Of a stretch of DNA of 64,000 nucleotides, positions 63,868 through 64,000 are shown in pieces (positions within the stretch are counted from its first letter, which is position 1; each line of letters opens with the position of its first letter). The position numbers were made by a program, and so were the translations under genes. Below the pieces are notes generated by a model that saw nothing but the letters and a program-made list of their open reading frames with translations, was not told where the DNA came from and made no database searches. The DNA is from Winogradskyella litoriviva. GTDB lineage: Bacteria > Bacteroidota > Bacteroidia > Flavobacteriales > Flavobacteriaceae. The DNA is taken from NCBI RefSeq assembly GCF_013249065.1, contig NZ_JABRWQ010000001.1:847669-911668 (forward strand), written 5' to 3'.

Positions 63868-64000
63868 AATGCTAACGTGTTTGTGTATGGTTAGTTGCGT
63901 GTTTCAGCAACTAATTTAGTAAACATTCACGAACCCGTGAATATTCCGCAGGAATATTCGCAAGTAGAGAATAAAAAAGCAATTAAATATACACGGTGTT
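63868..64000 (-). repeat. attC-like cassette site, cut by the window end
   Basis: AATGCTAAC (exact partner of 62811-62819), standard body with hairpin GAATATTCC-GCA-GGAATATTC, ATTAAATATACACGGTGTT at the last base. The array evidently continues beyond the window. Confidence 0.85.

Noticed and set aside
46571..64000. The repeats as a CRISPR array
   Set aside because: Repeats are far too long (90-145 bp), the intervals hold whole genes rather than spacers of constant length, and no cas genes are present.
46571..64000. The sites as classical class 1-type attC sites
   Set aside because: The cores keep AAC and GTT, but the neighbouring bases (for example GCCAAC, GGCTAAC, TTACAAC) break the RYYYAAC/GTTRRRY rule, and no intI is in the window, so only the term attC-like is used.
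46571..64000. Sites as simple transcription terminators
   Set aside because: They do form hairpins after genes, but their length, sequence sharing and gene-specific paired cores go far beyond what terminators need; they may still terminate transcription as a side effect.

Overview
The window looks like the chromosome of a marine member of the Flavobacteriaceae (Bacteroidota). The DNA is visibly AT-rich, and promoters follow the Bacteroidota pattern: TTTG, about 19 bases, then TAnnTTTG (for example 1416-1446 and 26997-27027). One protein carries a type IX secretion sorting tail. The housekeeping genes are typical of the group: sdhCAB, an L21 with a helix-hairpin-helix tail, an SDR-type threonine dehydrogenase and Asp-box propeller proteins. 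No rRNA, tRNA, CRISPR array, IS transposase or integrase was seen.

Region 1 (1-45 kb) is mostly core genome. It holds: a suf iron-sulfur cluster (iscA-like, sufB, a lipoprotein, sufC, sufD) with sufS separated from it by an opposite-strand island (PadR regulator, two small membrane proteins, a serine hydrolase); thiL with three small paralogous zinc-ribbon genes; a second serine hydrolase and brnQ; aspartate kinase; an Xaa-Pro aminopeptidase; a large secreted propeller protein; sdhCAB; a membrane MutS-like ATPase; rplU-rpmA; an M16 peptidase pair; a Cys-rich HMA lipoprotein; an SDR threonine dehydrogenase; a glycerol regulon (barrel protein, glpF, glpK, glpD, and a divergent DeoR/GlpR regulator); and an AraC/SDR operon.

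Region 2 (about 45.2-64 kb) is different. About 20 CDS-like genes, all on the minus strand and mostly lipoproteins, small membrane proteins and proteins of unknown function, stand singly or in pairs between copies of an imperfectly palindromic site of about 90-145 bp. Each unit starts with GTT plus a gene-specific sequence and ends with the reverse complement of that sequence plus AAC, with 8-10 bp arms at most units. A circular cassette carrying its own folded recombination site would leave this pattern when integrated, as integron cassettes do. However, the core bases do not fit the classical RYYYAAC/GTTRRRY rule and no recombinase gene is in the window. Some sites have unrelated body sequence but still fold, which also resembles attC.

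The array contains two nearly identical 230-bp ORF-less composite units (54841-55070 and 59461-59690), a decayed relative of their second half (about 46571-46650), a gene split by an in-frame stop (56907-57422), two DUF6090-like paralogues and a possible PD-(D/E)XK nuclease (62828-63850). Sites are crisp on the right and decayed on the left (46-50 kb). With all genes on the minus strand, this suggests that the insertion point, and any recombinase, lies to the right of the window.
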